Source: Bartonella grahamii subsp. shimonis (GTDB lineage Bacteria > Pseudomonadota > Alphaproteobacteria > Rhizobiales > Rhizobiaceae). Taken from it: a DNA stretch of 64,000 nucleotides. This document shows, piece by piece, positions 44,891 through 54,264 of the stretch; the first letter of the stretch is position 1, and every line of letters begins with the position of its first letter. A program made the position numbers and the translations under genes. The notes beneath the pieces are model-generated. The model had not been told where the DNA came from. It saw only the letters and a list, made by a program, of their open reading frames with translations, and did no database searches. Where the stretch lies: contig NZ_CP123961.1 of the NCBI RefSeq assembly GCF_036327415.1, positions 1,674,001 to 1,738,000 of the forward strand, read 5' to 3'.

Positions 44891-46192
44891 TTATCGGATA
44901 TATTTAATTGTTTTTAAACCTAAATAACTCGCAGTCAATTTACCAATAGAAGACTGAACACTATAACTCGCCACAACAGCATTACGCTCCGCCATTGCAA
45001 GCGCAATCTGAGCGTTAATCAATAGAGTACGAGAATTTAAAACATCCAGCGTCGTTGCTTGCCCTACCCGATTTTCTTGAACACGACCTTTCAGAGCAAT
45101 TTCAGCAGCACGAACACTTTCACGGTAAGCAATAACAGATGAGCGCGCACCCTCCAGCTGAAACCAAGCAGAAGTAAGTGCTTGCCTCGTATTACTATGC
45201 GCCAAATCGAGTTGAAGCTGCGCCTGTCCAAGCTGTTCCCTTGATTGGCGAATTTGCGCAGACGTACGCCCTCCTTCAAAGATTGGGACACTTACTGACA
45301 ATCCTATTGATTTAGAAACTCCATCCTCTCCAGCACCGCTGTAGATTCGATTATAAGATGCTGTTGCAGAAAAATCAACTTTAGGGAGCAATGCTCCTTC
45401 TTTTGCCTTTACATTGTAAACACTAGCATCAACTAAATACTTAGCATAAAGGATTGCTGGATGCATCACAACGCTCATTTGGTAAGCCATATCAAGGTTG
45501 ACGGGAAAATCTTTGGCTATGGGTGGGCGTTTTAACTTTTCAGGATCAGAACCAATAACTTGTCGATACACTGCCTCTGCTGCTTTTACATCAGCACGAG
45601 CAAGACTCAGCTCTGAAACCGCCACGGAACGTGCAGCTTGAGCTTGAGCAAGATCAACATACCCTCCTTCACCAACATCAAATTTTGCTTTATTGGAACG
45701 AACTTGTTCTTCAAGAGCTGCCAAATTTTCTCTCCGAAGATCAGCAACACGACGTGTGTGATAGACATTAGCATAAGCGGTCACTGTCTCTAGAAACGTA
45801 TTTTGTTCAACATTACGAAGATATTCACGCTGAGCCTGCAACTTAACTCGAGCTGAAGAAAAGATATTCTGCGTGATAAAACCGTCAAATAACCTTTGAT
45901 TTAATCTCACGCCTATAGATCCAGAAGTGACATAAGGACCTGTAAAAGACTTATTCCGCCCATAGTTCCCAATCCCCTCAACTTGTGGCAATAACCCTGA
46001 CCGCGCAATGACAACATCATCACTGGATATACGCACAGCTGCACGTTCACTATTCAACTTAGCATTACGTTTATAAGCCTTAGAAAAGGCATCCATCAAT
46101 GTTTCAGCACAACCAGCCTCTGATAGTAAAATACTCAACACCAGTAATAAACACGCCTGAAACTTCTTGTTTATTCTAAACACAATACACAC
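44891..46192 (-). CDS. tolC: TolC-family outer-membrane efflux/secretion protein
   Basis: Trimeric outer-membrane channel for type I secretion and drug efflux. About 433 residues, with an N-terminal signal sequence (ACLLLVLSILLSEAGCAE) and two OEP repeats rich in coiled coil (LRRENLAALEEQVRSNKAKF, GQATTLDVLNSRTLLINAQI). The start is uncertain: GTG 46192 with GGGG nine bases upstream is my choice; TTG 46207 and GTG 46183 are alternatives. It lies 57 bases after pcm and is likely co-transcribed with it. Confidence 0.88.
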   Translation of the reverse strand: MCIVFRINKKFQACLLLVLSILLSEAGCAETLMDAFSKAYKRNAKLNSERAAVRISSDDVVIARSGLLPQVEGIGNYGRNKSFTGPYVTSGSIGVRLNQRLFDGFITQNIFSSARVKLQAQREYLRNVEQNTFLETVTAYANVYHTRRVADLRRENLAALEEQVRSNKAKFDVGEGGYVDLAQAQAARSVAVSELSLARADVKAAEAVYRQVIGSDPEKLKRPPIAKDFPVNLDMAYQMSVVMHPAILYAKYLVDASVYNVKAKEGALLPKVDFSATASYNRIYSGAGEDGVSKSIGLSVSVPIFEGGRTSAQIRQSREQLGQAQLQLDLAHSNTRQALTSAWFQLEGARSSVIAYRESVRAAEIALKGRVQENRVGQATTLDVLNSRTLLINAQIALAMAERNAVVASYSVQSSIGKLTASYLGLKTIKYIR

Positions 46193-46249
46193 AATAACAA
46201 ACCCCAAATAAGTTGCAAAACTATCTTTTATTCACAAAACAAACAAGTA

Positions 46250-46924
46250 CTAAAATACAAAACTAGGTGTTTTTAAAAAACAAGGAAGAGGCTTTACAGC
46301 GAGATTAAAAGCACGACGTGCCGAAATGATTCCATCTTCTTTTATATAGATTTGTGCAACAGCAGCATTTCCATACCCTTCAACCACAACAAGACGTCCA
46401 CAGTCTTTCATTTGATCAAAGATATCTTGTGGAATAAAATCAACAGATCCCTCAATGAAAATCACATCATAAGGTCCCTCAACGGCATATCCTTTCTCTA
46501 ATGGACCATGAACGACAACCACATTATCACATTGATTACGTTCTAAAGCTTCAAGAGCACATTCAAAAAGAGATTTATTACTTTCCAATGCAATCACAGA
46601 CCCTGCAAGTTTTGCAAGCAACGCTGCACAATAACCACTATTTGCACCAATATCTAAAACAACATCTGATGACTTTACAGCGGCAAGCTGTAGTAATTTC
46701 GCTAGAGATGCAGGTTTCATCAAATAACGTGCAGAAACCCCATCTTGCACTGGACATAGAATAATATCGGTATCAAGATAACTCAATACTTTCATATTTT
46801 CCGATACAAAATCTTCACGAGATACTGTTAAAAACGCTTCAAGAACTGATAAATCCGTTACATCGACTGTACGAATTTGATTGTCAACCATTTTGCGACG
46901 AAGCTCAGCAAAATCTGCAACCAT
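46250..46924 (-). CDS. pcm: Protein-L-isoaspartate O-methyltransferase family protein
   Basis: SAM-dependent methyltransferase of 224 residues. Motif I VLDIGANSGYCAALLAKLAG binds SAM; the PCMT start region MVDNQIRTVDVTDLSVLEAF resembles the alphaproteobacterial group preceding tolC. The usual PCMT substrate motif is less clear, so activity on isoaspartate is inferred from family. Confidence 0.82.
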   Translation of the reverse strand: MVADFAELRRKMVDNQIRTVDVTDLSVLEAFLTVSREDFVSENMKVLSYLDTDIILCPVQDGVSARYLMKPASLAKLLQLAAVKSSDVVLDIGANSGYCAALLAKLAGSVIALESNKSLFECALEALERNQCDNVVVVHGPLEKGYAVEGPYDVIFIEGSVDFIPQDIFDQMKDCGRLVVVEGYGNAAVAQIYIKEDGIISARRAFNLAVKPLPCFLKTPSFVF

Positions 46925-47144
46925 AACGAATATTTTCTCCTAACCTACAAAAAACAAACAAAACAGCGATAATGATAGACGAAGATCTCTTAAACTATGG
47001 GTGTTACGAAAAAGGATGCTACAGTCAACAATTAGATTTTAACTGTATGATCTTTTATACAAAGGCGTCTTCACAACTATAGAGGAAAATAATCTATTTT
47101 CCTATACCTCATCTCCCCTAAAAGCCGTTTCATTTAAAATCGGC

Positions 47145-47218
47145 TGGAGGCCTCGCCCGGAATCGAACCGGGATACAAGGATTTGCAGTCCTCTGCGTAA
47201 CCATTCCGCCACGAGGCC
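47145..47218 (-). tRNA. tRNA-Cys (anticodon GCA)
   Basis: On the minus strand GGCCTCG pairs with CGAGGCC to form the acceptor stem, with GGACTGCAAATCC as the anticodon arm (GCA) and GGTTCGATTCC as the T arm. The CCA end (47147–47145) is encoded. Confidence 0.96.
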
Positions 47219-47403
47219 TCGTCAACAAACATACAGATTTCAATAAGGAAAGGCAACGCATCCGTCAAGGTGTAGAAATCTTCTCTCGCCTTTTTTCCTC
47301 TTATTACACAATTTATCATATTTTTTTTAAAAAAAGTAATTTTATCCTTTGCAAATCAGTATTGCTTTGCTATAGCCTTTTCAACTAAACAATAGGGCAC
47401 CAT

Positions 47404-47478
47404 TCCCCGGTAGCTCAGCGGTAGAGCAACCGGCTGTTAACCGGTTGGTCGCTGGTTCGAATCCGGCCCGGGGAGCCA
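47404..47478 (+). tRNA. tRNA-Asn (anticodon GTT)
   Basis: Acceptor TCCCCGG pairs with CCGGGGA; the D arm is GCTCAGCGGTAGAGC, the anticodon arm CCGGCTGTTAACCGG reads GTT, and the T arm is GGTTCGAATCC. CCA is encoded at 47476–47478. Confidence 0.96.
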
Positions 47479-48889
47479 TATTCTTTTCTGTCACAAATAA
47501 CTTATTGATTTTCCATATGTTTTTTAAGTGTGGGATGCGTAGATGAAAGTGAAGGAATAGGATTTTTGTTTTTTGCAATAAAGTAGAAACGCAATATTCT
47601 ACAGGATGTATTTTTTGCAATGAATGCAAAATTTGCAATGAATGCAAAAAACGATTGATTCATTTTAAAATAGCACAAATAAAATTACTTTTTTCAGACT
47701 ACCGTGCCTCTATCAGAGAGCACTGCAATTTTTGCGCATTATAAATTACGATTTCTTTCAGGAGAGAGAATTATTAAGCTCCATCAGCAATGAAAAAGAT
47801 CTCATATAATTTTTTCCCAAGGAAAAAATGATTTGTACTCCATAAAGCAATTAAACTTAAAAACCGGCTCATGAAGCAATCGTTTTGAAAAATGGAGGAA
47901 ACAACAATCAAGGCATATATTATATCCATACACCCCACATAACCTCCTCCCCATCCTAAAAGCAAAAAACATCAAACAAGTCTATAAACACTCCAGCGTC
48001 TTATCTAACAAGTTGTTCCCCCTGCTAACCACTTCAACACTTTACAAACAACCTTGCCTTGGGTATTCATCACACCGTCATAAAACATTTAATACATAAA
48101 GTCTTATAGGCTTTATATCCCTCAAAAAACAGTGTTTTACAGTAAAAAACAAGATAATGAGCTAAATTGTTAAGAATCCTGAGAAAGCCTTCAGAAATCA
48201 TGACATTCTCGCTATTGTATTATGCAGTCACACGCTTTTTTTAGAGATATCTCTTAAATCTCCCCCAAGCCCATTTCACAATGACTCCCGTAAATGGTAT
48301 AAAATGAAATCGATTAAACAACCCCATCTTTATTTATAATAAAGCTATACCATTATACTATTTTCCAACTCTCAATCTTAGCAATATCCCCTTGCCTTTG
48401 AAAAAATTGATAAGAATCATTTTATTTATTTCTCAAATGGTTATCTGTACGATAATTTCACATATAACGTGCAAGTGAATACTTTTGATTGATCCACCTA
48501 AATAGCTTCAAAATGAAAAAAAATTGCGCTATAATGAATTATTCAATATATAAAACAATAAGTTATTGTTAGATATCAATGTTTAAAATTAAAATTTATC
48601 ATTAAGGATAAAATGCATCTTTTTTATAAATAATTTTATATAAATAAAATATATTTTTATTCCCATTTAAAAAAATGGGAATAAAGCAAACAAACAATCG
48701 CCTCTACAATAATGATTTTTTTCAAAATTTTAAATAAATCAAAACATTTAGAAGTTTTCATTTCTAAAAAATGAAAACCTCTGAAGGACCTTCTTATTTT
48801 GGCAAGAATATTTTATACCTCTTTCCAATTGAGAATAAATCAACAAAAGTAAAAAATCTCCAGTACATGAGCTTTTTTCAAGATTTTAT
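47479..48889. other. Long spacer with repeats and hairpins, no gene
   Basis: About 1.4 kb between tRNA-Asn and the helicase gene without a supported gene. It holds a direct repeat of TTTGCAATGAATGCAAAA near 47614–47651, a dispersed repeat copy at 48241–48300, and two hairpins near the helicase end: TTCCCATTT…AAATGGGAA (about 48660–48682) and GTTTTCATTT…AAATGAAAAC (about 48753–48778). Confidence 0.5.
48241..48300 (+). repeat. Dispersed ~60-bp repeat, copy 3
   Basis: Reads TTAGAGATATCTCTTAAATC, then CACAATGACTCCCGTAAATG. Diverged from copies at 7225 and 12341 but in the same orientation and also inside a spacer. Confidence 0.55.
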
Positions 48890-50272
48890 CTAGGCAGCCT
48901 TCTTAACTGATTTTCGAAAACGAAAAGGCTTTGCACGCTTTGCCACTGCTTTTGCTTTTTTATGCCTCTCATTTGGAGATGAAGAATTCTTCCGCTGCAA
49001 CTGCACACCCTCATCTTTTCGACCTAAAAACTGTTTTTGACGTTTAGATTTTTTAAAACGGCGCCTCTTATTGTTTTCTTTTTCTCTACTTTCTGGCACA
49101 ATTGGCTTTTCTGGAAACGCTGCAAATTGTTCTGGAACAGACTCAGCCACCAATTTCATACGAATCAAGCGCTCGACAGCACGCAACCGTTCCCTTTCTA
49201 TCTTCTCATCAAAAAGCGTAAGTGCTTCACCAGATGCACCATTACGTCCAGTACGACCAATACGATGTACATAACTTTCAGCTTCATCTGGTAAATCATA
49301 ATTAATAACGTGGCTTACCCCTGGTATATCAATACCGCGTGCAGCAATATCTGTTGCCACAAGGATTTGCACAGATCTTTCACGAAAAGCTTTTAAAGCA
49401 GACTGACGAGCAGCTTGTGATTTATTCCCATGAATTGTTGCGACTAAATATCCTATCTTTACTAAACTACGTGTGACAGAATCAGCCCCATGTTTAGTTC
49501 GAGTAAAAACAATAACCGAATCAAAAGCTGGGTTTGTCAAAAGTTTACTTAAAACATTCTTTTTTTCATTCGTAGGAACACAATATAATCTTTGGCAAAT
49601 CTCTACAGCCGTAGTACCTTGAGGAACAACTTCAATTTTAACCGGATCATTGAGTAAACATTTTGCAAGCACAGCAATTTCCCTCGGCATTGTTGCAGAA
49701 AAGAGTGCTGTCTGACGCTCTTGGTGCAAAAGCTTTGCAATTTGCTTAACATCATGAATAAACCCCATATCCAACATACGATCTGCTTCATCCAAAATCA
49801 AAAAACGAGATTGAGAAAGATCAACACACTTTTCATGAACAAGATCTCTCAAACGCCCTGGAGTCGCTATCAAAACATCCACACCTGCTTCCATACGTTT
49901 AATTTGTTTTAAACGTGATACGCCCCCAAAAACAAGACATGTTGAAAGATGTGCTCCTTTCGCCGCAGTGCGAATCGTTTCATCAATCTGAACAGCAAGT
50001 TCACGCGTTGGGGCTAAAATCAAAGCGCGTGCAGTTTTAGGACAGCGTTTATCACCCAAAGCCAAAATCTGACTTAAAATAGGTAAACTAAATGCCAAGG
50101 TTTTTCCAGAACCAGTCTGAGCAACACCCAAAATATCGTGTCCTTTCAACATCACTGGAATAGCTTGTTCTTGTATAGGTTTAGGTTTACTCATTCCAGC
50201 AATGAGTAAATTTTTAATCAAAAGAGTAGGCAGGCCTAACTTTGTAAAAACATTTTCTTCTTTTATAGGCAA
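48890..50272 (-). CDS. rhlE: DEAD-box RNA helicase (RhlE-like)
   Basis: ATP-dependent RNA helicase for RNA turnover or ribosome assembly. The 460 residues show Q motif FTKLGLPTLLIKNLLIAGMS, motif I AQTGSGKT, Ia PTRELAVQ, motif II LDEADRMLDMGF, motif III SATMP, and motif VI HRIGRTGRNG. A lysine/arginine-rich tail follows (KKSKRQKQF…), typical of RhlE proteins. It stands alone between spacers. Confidence 0.9.
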   Translation of the reverse strand: MPIKEENVFTKLGLPTLLIKNLLIAGMSKPKPIQEQAIPVMLKGHDILGVAQTGSGKTLAFSLPILSQILALGDKRCPKTARALILAPTRELAVQIDETIRTAAKGAHLSTCLVFGGVSRLKQIKRMEAGVDVLIATPGRLRDLVHEKCVDLSQSRFLILDEADRMLDMGFIHDVKQIAKLLHQERQTALFSATMPREIAVLAKCLLNDPVKIEVVPQGTTAVEICQRLYCVPTNEKKNVLSKLLTNPAFDSVIVFTRTKHGADSVTRSLVKIGYLVATIHGNKSQAARQSALKAFRERSVQILVATDIAARGIDIPGVSHVINYDLPDEAESYVHRIGRTGRNGASGEALTLFDEKIERERLRAVERLIRMKLVAESVPEQFAAFPEKPIVPESREKENNKRRRFKKSKRQKQFLGRKDEGVQLQRKNSSSPNERHKKAKAVAKRAKPFRFRKSVKKAA

Positions 50273-50563
50273 AATAAAATCTTTCCTCAGCTTAAGAACT
50301 CAAAACAAATAACCAGCTGAGCTCTCCACTCAAGAATCCGCGCAAGAGAAATCCCTGACATTTTAAATGAAGCAACGCTTAAAAAACGGCTTGCGCAACT
50401 CATGAGTACCTTGAAATCAAGATAAAGGCGTATAAACTTCACTTTACAAAAAGCCAACAAACCAGCCTAAATGCCTTCATCCCCATTATCCTTGGATTAT
50501 GATAAAAAAGCAAGAACTTTACGAAATACATTTATCATGAATAAAAAACAATATTTAGATCAT

Positions 50564-51097
50564 TTACTTTTTGATGATTGTGTCCATCGGTAAATGTACC
50601 TTAATAAAATCAGGATAAATCTCGAGAAAAACTGGATTTTGTAAAGTTTTTTGACCGCCATAAATTAAATACCATTGGGTTTTATCAAAAATCGCCAAAG
50701 TTTTGTATCGAATGATGCGATCCTTCATCTCAAGAACTGTTGGAATCAAAGCATACAAAGTACCGTTATCAGTTTGTAGATACTCTATATTTTCTTTATC
50801 TAAATAATAAGCACCAGAAGGCAAATCCTCAAATTTCCTATGCAACTGTTGAAGAAAATCACTACGTAAAGCACTCTCTGTTGTATTCAATCGATGTGCC
50901 ATCTCTTTATAAAGCCGCTCTGGCATATAACGAGAAATAGGCGTAAAATCCCTATTTTTTATAGCATTATTGACATCAACAACGACTCTTGAAAGTTCAG
51001 CTTTTTGTATTATTGTTGGCTGAAATGCTAAACTTTGTTGATTAACAATCAAAAAGAAAAATAGACTCAGCACCAAATAAAAAATAGGTTTCATCAT
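50564..51097 (-). CDS. Exported protein of unknown function
   Basis: 177 residues with a clear signal peptide (LVLSLFFFLIVNQQSLAF, cleavage near residue 25) followed by a soluble alpha/beta-looking domain with no cysteines or known motif. Conserved-looking segments include RYMPERLYKEMAHRLN and WYLIYGGQKTL. Probably periplasmic. I do not recognise a family. It lies 44 bases after the ilvA stop, on the same strand, so it may share its transcript. Confidence 0.7.
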   Translation of the reverse strand: MMKPIFYLVLSLFFFLIVNQQSLAFQPTIIQKAELSRVVVDVNNAIKNRDFTPISRYMPERLYKEMAHRLNTTESALRSDFLQQLHRKFEDLPSGAYYLDKENIEYLQTDNGTLYALIPTVLEMKDRIIRYKTLAIFDKTQWYLIYGGQKTLQNPVFLEIYPDFIKVHLPMDTIIKK

Positions 51098-51141
51098 TAT
51101 ACTTCTTTTTTAGTAAAATTTCAGTTTCTCAAATAACGAAA

Positions 51142-52407
51142 TCAAATAACGAAATCAAATAACGTTTGATCATCAGTAATATCACGATAACGCCAACCTA
51201 ACGCTTGAAATTTTTCCTCTAAAAGACAAAAATTACCGTATTTTTTTGTTTCAATCGCAACCAATACAGAACCAAAGTTTCTCGCTGATTTTTTAAGATA
51301 TTCAAAACGCACAATATCATCATCTGGTGATAGTGTGGAAAGAAAATGACGCAATGCACCAGGATGTTGCGGAAAACTAAAAATAAAATATTTTCTCAAC
51401 CCTTGGAAACGTAAAGAACGCTCTTTAATTTCTGGCAAACGCTCAAAATCAAAATTACCTCCTGAAATAACGAGAAGAATTTTTTTTCCCTTTAACTCCT
51501 GAGGAGGAATACTGTTAAGCGCATCAATCGATAAAGCACCAGCCGGTTCAAGGACCACACCTTCAACATTAAGCATTTCAACCATCGTAGAACAAACGCG
51601 ATTTTCAGGAACCGTAATGACAGAATCAGGTGAAAATTGCTTTAGAATTGTATAGTTTAGTGCACCAATTTCAGCCACAGCAGCACCATCTACAAAAGTA
51701 TCAATACTTTCAAGCTTAACGCGTTTTCCACTCTCCAAACAAGCAAGCAAACTTGCAGCTCTTTGCGGCTCAACAAAACGAAGCTTTGTTTTCCAACCAT
51801 ATTCATGTAAAAACTTGCTCACCCCACTTGCCAAACCACCACCCCCTACCGGCACAATCATTAAATCGGGTTCACTTTCTCCATTGCGTTTTTTCCATTG
51901 TAAAGCAGCTTCACAGAGCACTGTTGCCTGCCCCGTAATAATGCGAATATCATCGAAAGGTGGAGCCATTACACCACCGCTCTCCACGACAAAGGATTGC
52001 GCAGCTTCATAACATTGATCAAATGTTTCACCAATCAAACGAATATCAATGAATTCTTTACCAAAAATACGTGTTTTCTCAACTTTTTGTTGTGGCGTTG
52101 TCATAGGCATAAAAATCACGCCTTTACGTTTAAAATAACGACAAACAAAAGAAACCCCTTGCGCGTGATTCCCCGCTGAGGCGCAAACAAATGCAGAATC
52201 TGGTGATACACTTCTAAGCATTTCTGAAACAAAATTGAAAGCACCACGAATCTTATAAGATCGAACCGGTGTTAAATCTTCACGTTTTAAATAAATTTCT
52301 GCATCATACTTTTGACTAAGAAAATCATTTCTCTGAAGTGGTGTTTCAGCAAATACGTGATGCAATCCCACCATAGCTTTTGTGACGTCTTGAATAAATT
52401 GGCTCAT
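51142..52407 (-). CDS. ilvA: Threonine dehydratase (threonine ammonia-lyase)
   Basis: PLP enzyme converting L-threonine to 2-oxobutanoate, the first step of isoleucine synthesis. The 421-residue protein has the PLP lysine in RSYKIRGAFNF, the phosphate-binding glycine loop PVGGGGLASG and a C-terminal ACT-like domain (FSFPQHPGALRHFLSTL). It is the shorter, single-ACT form rather than the two-ACT E. coli form. If the isoleucine pathway is incomplete in this organism, a catabolic or detoxifying role is possible. Confidence 0.92.
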   Translation of the reverse strand: MSQFIQDVTKAMVGLHHVFAETPLQRNDFLSQKYDAEIYLKREDLTPVRSYKIRGAFNFVSEMLRSVSPDSAFVCASAGNHAQGVSFVCRYFKRKGVIFMPMTTPQQKVEKTRIFGKEFIDIRLIGETFDQCYEAAQSFVVESGGVMAPPFDDIRIITGQATVLCEAALQWKKRNGESEPDLMIVPVGGGGLASGVSKFLHEYGWKTKLRFVEPQRAASLLACLESGKRVKLESIDTFVDGAAVAEIGALNYTILKQFSPDSVITVPENRVCSTMVEMLNVEGVVLEPAGALSIDALNSIPPQELKGKKILLVISGGNFDFERLPEIKERSLRFQGLRKYFIFSFPQHPGALRHFLSTLSPDDDIVRFEYLKKSARNFGSVLVAIETKKYGNFCLLEEKFQALGWRYRDITDDQTLFDFVI

Positions 52408-52566
52408 AACACTAATCGTTTCATGCTTTATTTACATTATAAAAGCTTTTTCTAGCGATAAAGAAAACTATTGTCAGTCAAAATTTCACTAAAAAAATGA
52501 AAAATGTTTCTTTTGTCATTAATTCTTGATTCAATAAAAGATATAGCTTATGAGAGAACTCTCATC

Positions 52567-52652
52567 GCGGACGTGATGAAAACGGTAAACATAGCAGACT
52601 TAAAATCTGCCGGTCAAAGACCTTGCGGGTTCAAGTCCCGCCGTCCGCACCA
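52567..52652 (+). tRNA. tRNA-Leu (anticodon TAA)
   Basis: Acceptor GCGGACG pairs with CGTCCGC; the anticodon arm CAGACTTAAAATCTG reads TAA, a variable arm follows, and the T arm is GGGTTCAAGTCCC. CCA is encoded at 52650–52652. It borders the phage-derived island on the right, so it is a candidate old integration site, though I see no repeat of its 3' end within the window. Confidence 0.95.
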
Positions 52653-52906
52653 GAACATCTTAATTTTCCTTATTTTCCAATGATTTATTAAAAATCAACA
52701 AAAATTAAACCACCTTCTAAATCACCTTTTGCCACTCCATTATAATACTATTAGATGGCACCGCGATAATGCTAAAGTACGAATCATTACTGCTTTTTGA
52801 ATTACCTTTTTAGCACTTTGCCCCCCTCCTCGTCTTTTAGGGTGGAGAGGCAGTCAATCTCGATTTCCTCATCCTCGAGGATGAACAAATGAGGCATGTT
52901 TTAACG
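52653..52906. other. Left edge of the accessory island, with a palindrome
   Basis: No gene seen. A perfect 16-base palindrome TCATCCTCGAGGATGA lies at 52869–52884, and CCCTCC…GGGTGGAG forms a second weaker hairpin near 52824–52850. Both fall just past the end of the leftward fragment at 52907 and could act as its terminator. Confidence 0.45.
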
Positions 52907-53116
52907 TTAAGCAGCTTTCACAACAGGATTTGGTAAAATTCGCTTAGCTTCTGTTGTAACTGATTTGTAATACTTAAGCTCTTCTTCGAGGCCATTTGCA
53001 TCTAACAAACGCCCCATCATCAATCCTAAGATTTCTCCAACACCAGAAGCATCATTTACACTCTTAACAAGAGTAAAATATGAAAAAAGTAAGTGAGGTA
53101 TAGAATGGAGATAGAT
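52907..53116 (-). pseudogene. Phage-type gene fragment ending in VVKAA
   Basis: An open frame without an early start codon reads SVNDASGVGEILGLMMGRLL, then LKYYKSVTTEAKRILPNP and ends VVKAA-stop. The last residues resemble the end of another fragment at 58058–58187 (SVVKAA), which I take to be an antirepressor tail. It is probably the 3' part of a phage regulatory gene whose 5' end is lost. Function not recognised. Confidence 0.45.
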
Positions 53117-53197
53117 CTGAGTTTAGTAGTAGCCAGTTGTTATTTATTTTATTGCTAATTTGAGGTTGGCTTATATTCTTCATGTCTCTTGTAAACG

Positions 53198-53443
53198 ATG
53201 CAAAGGCTCAAAAACGAGATAGATGAAAAAGACAAAATAATAGATAAAGAAGCTGAAATAATACGTGCACAAAAAGATGTAATTCAAAAACAAGAAGAGT
53301 CAATTCGAAGATTAACTGCTTCTAAGATTATTTTTCCTCGAATGGCAGTAAAAAATTTGGCCCAAAAGCAGTTTCAAGTACTTTTTCAAAAACATTTTTC
53401 AAGACAGGCAATCACAACACGCTCTTTCACAGCGCACATATAA
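53198..53443 (+). pseudogene. Coiled-coil fragment, probably phage-derived
   Basis: 81-codon frame whose first 45 residues are strongly coiled-coil (KNEIDEKDKIIDKEAEIIRA, QKDVIQKQEESIRRL), after which the composition changes and looks out of frame. Coiled coils like this occur in the middle of phage antirepressors. No good ribosome site is seen. Likely a fragment; low confidence. Confidence 0.35.
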
Positions 53444-53476
53444 ATACGCAACAGCCCTTAATGGGGGAACACGATC

Positions 53477-53947
53477 ATCAATGCACAAACCATTCTCTTC
53501 CTTGATCTAGGTACTAAGACAGGCTGGGCGATACGTGGTGCGGATGGTCGTATAACAAGCGATACAGAACATTTTCAATCACGCCGTTTTGAAGGCGGTG
53601 GTATGCGTTATTTACGCTTTAAACAGTGGCTTACTGAACTAAAGAAGTCCGTTGATGAAATTGATGCGGTATATTTTGAAGAGGTGCGCCGGTATGTAGG
53701 TACAGACGCTTCTCATATTTATGGGGGCTTTCTAGCAACCTTAACAGCGTGGTATGAACATCATCAGATATCATATGAAGGCATTCCCGCTGGCACAATT
53801 AAGAAAGCAACAACAGGAAAAGGCAATGCCTCAAAAGAAGAAATGATTAAGACGGTATGTGCAAAAGGACATACGCCTAAAGACGACAACGAAGCAGATG
53901 TTTTAGCAATTTTATATTTAATGAAAGAAGGGGATGCGCATGCCTAA
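53477..53947 (+). CDS. Phage RuvC-like Holliday-junction nuclease, start codon ATC
   Basis: RNase H-fold junction resolvase. The frame reads NAQTILFLDLGTKTGWAI, then VYFEEVRRYVG and later DDNEADVLAILYLMK, giving the Asp, Glu and Asp/Glu residues of the RuvC-type active site. About 156 residues, normal for phage forms. No ATG, GTG or TTG precedes the first catalytic strand. ATC at 53477 stands where the start should be, eight bases after GGGGGA. The first ATG (53603) would cut off catalytic strand 1. Either ATC is used weakly or the gene is silenced by an ATG-to-ATC change. Confidence 0.7.
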   Translation: MNAQTILFLDLGTKTGWAIRGADGRITSDTEHFQSRRFEGGGMRYLRFKQWLTELKKSVDEIDAVYFEEVRRYVGTDASHIYGGFLATLTAWYEHHQISYEGIPAGTIKKATTGKGNASKEEMIKTVCAKGHTPKDDNEADVLAILYLMKEGDAHA

Positions 53948-54264
53948 TGCAATGCCATGGATAAGATTCTATTTGTATGACTGAATAAGTGGTACAGATA
54001 AAATGATATCTGAACAACGGGGGGGGTTATATAACCCTTCTCGTTTGCATGTACGATAAAAAAGCACCAATTAAAGAAGATTTTCAAACGCTTGCACGCG
54101 TTTGTCATTGCTCGCAGAAAAAATTTGCAGCTATTGTCGAATATTTAACGCAGAATAACAAACTTCTCCAAACAGATAAAGGGTTGTGGAATGCCCGCGT
54201 TGAGAAAGAATTAAAAGAAGCCACATGGCATAAGCACAGGGAGGACAAAGAGAATGTCCAGTAA
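53940..54264 (+). pseudogene. DUF1376 (YdaU-like) phage gene, broken
   Basis: Starts at an ATG overlapping the RuvC gene: MPNAMPWIRFYLYD, then TGA (53982) where the family has Trp, continuing ISGTDKMISEQRG. A run of eight G at 54019–54026 shifts the frame; seven or ten would restore it to YITLL…MYDKKAPIKEDFQTLARVCH. The rest, to WNARVEKELKE, is conserved. DUF1376 proteins resemble replication-initiator N-termini in phages. At least two lesions make it non-functional. Confidence 0.65.

Noticed and set aside
47134..47319. 61-codon leftward frame over tRNA-Cys
   Set aside because: Reads through the tRNA itself; no protein signal.
47381..47647. Leftward frame whose end reads APRAGFEPATNRLTAGCSTA
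   Set aside because: It is the translation of the reverse strand of tRNA-Asn, a well-known false gene.
47614..47651. Short direct repeats as a CRISPR array
   Set aside because: Only two units without spacers of regular length; no cas genes seen in the window.
52567..52652. tRNA-Leu as a proven attachment site
   Set aside because: I could not find a copy of its 3' end elsewhere in the window; the island's right end is outside it.
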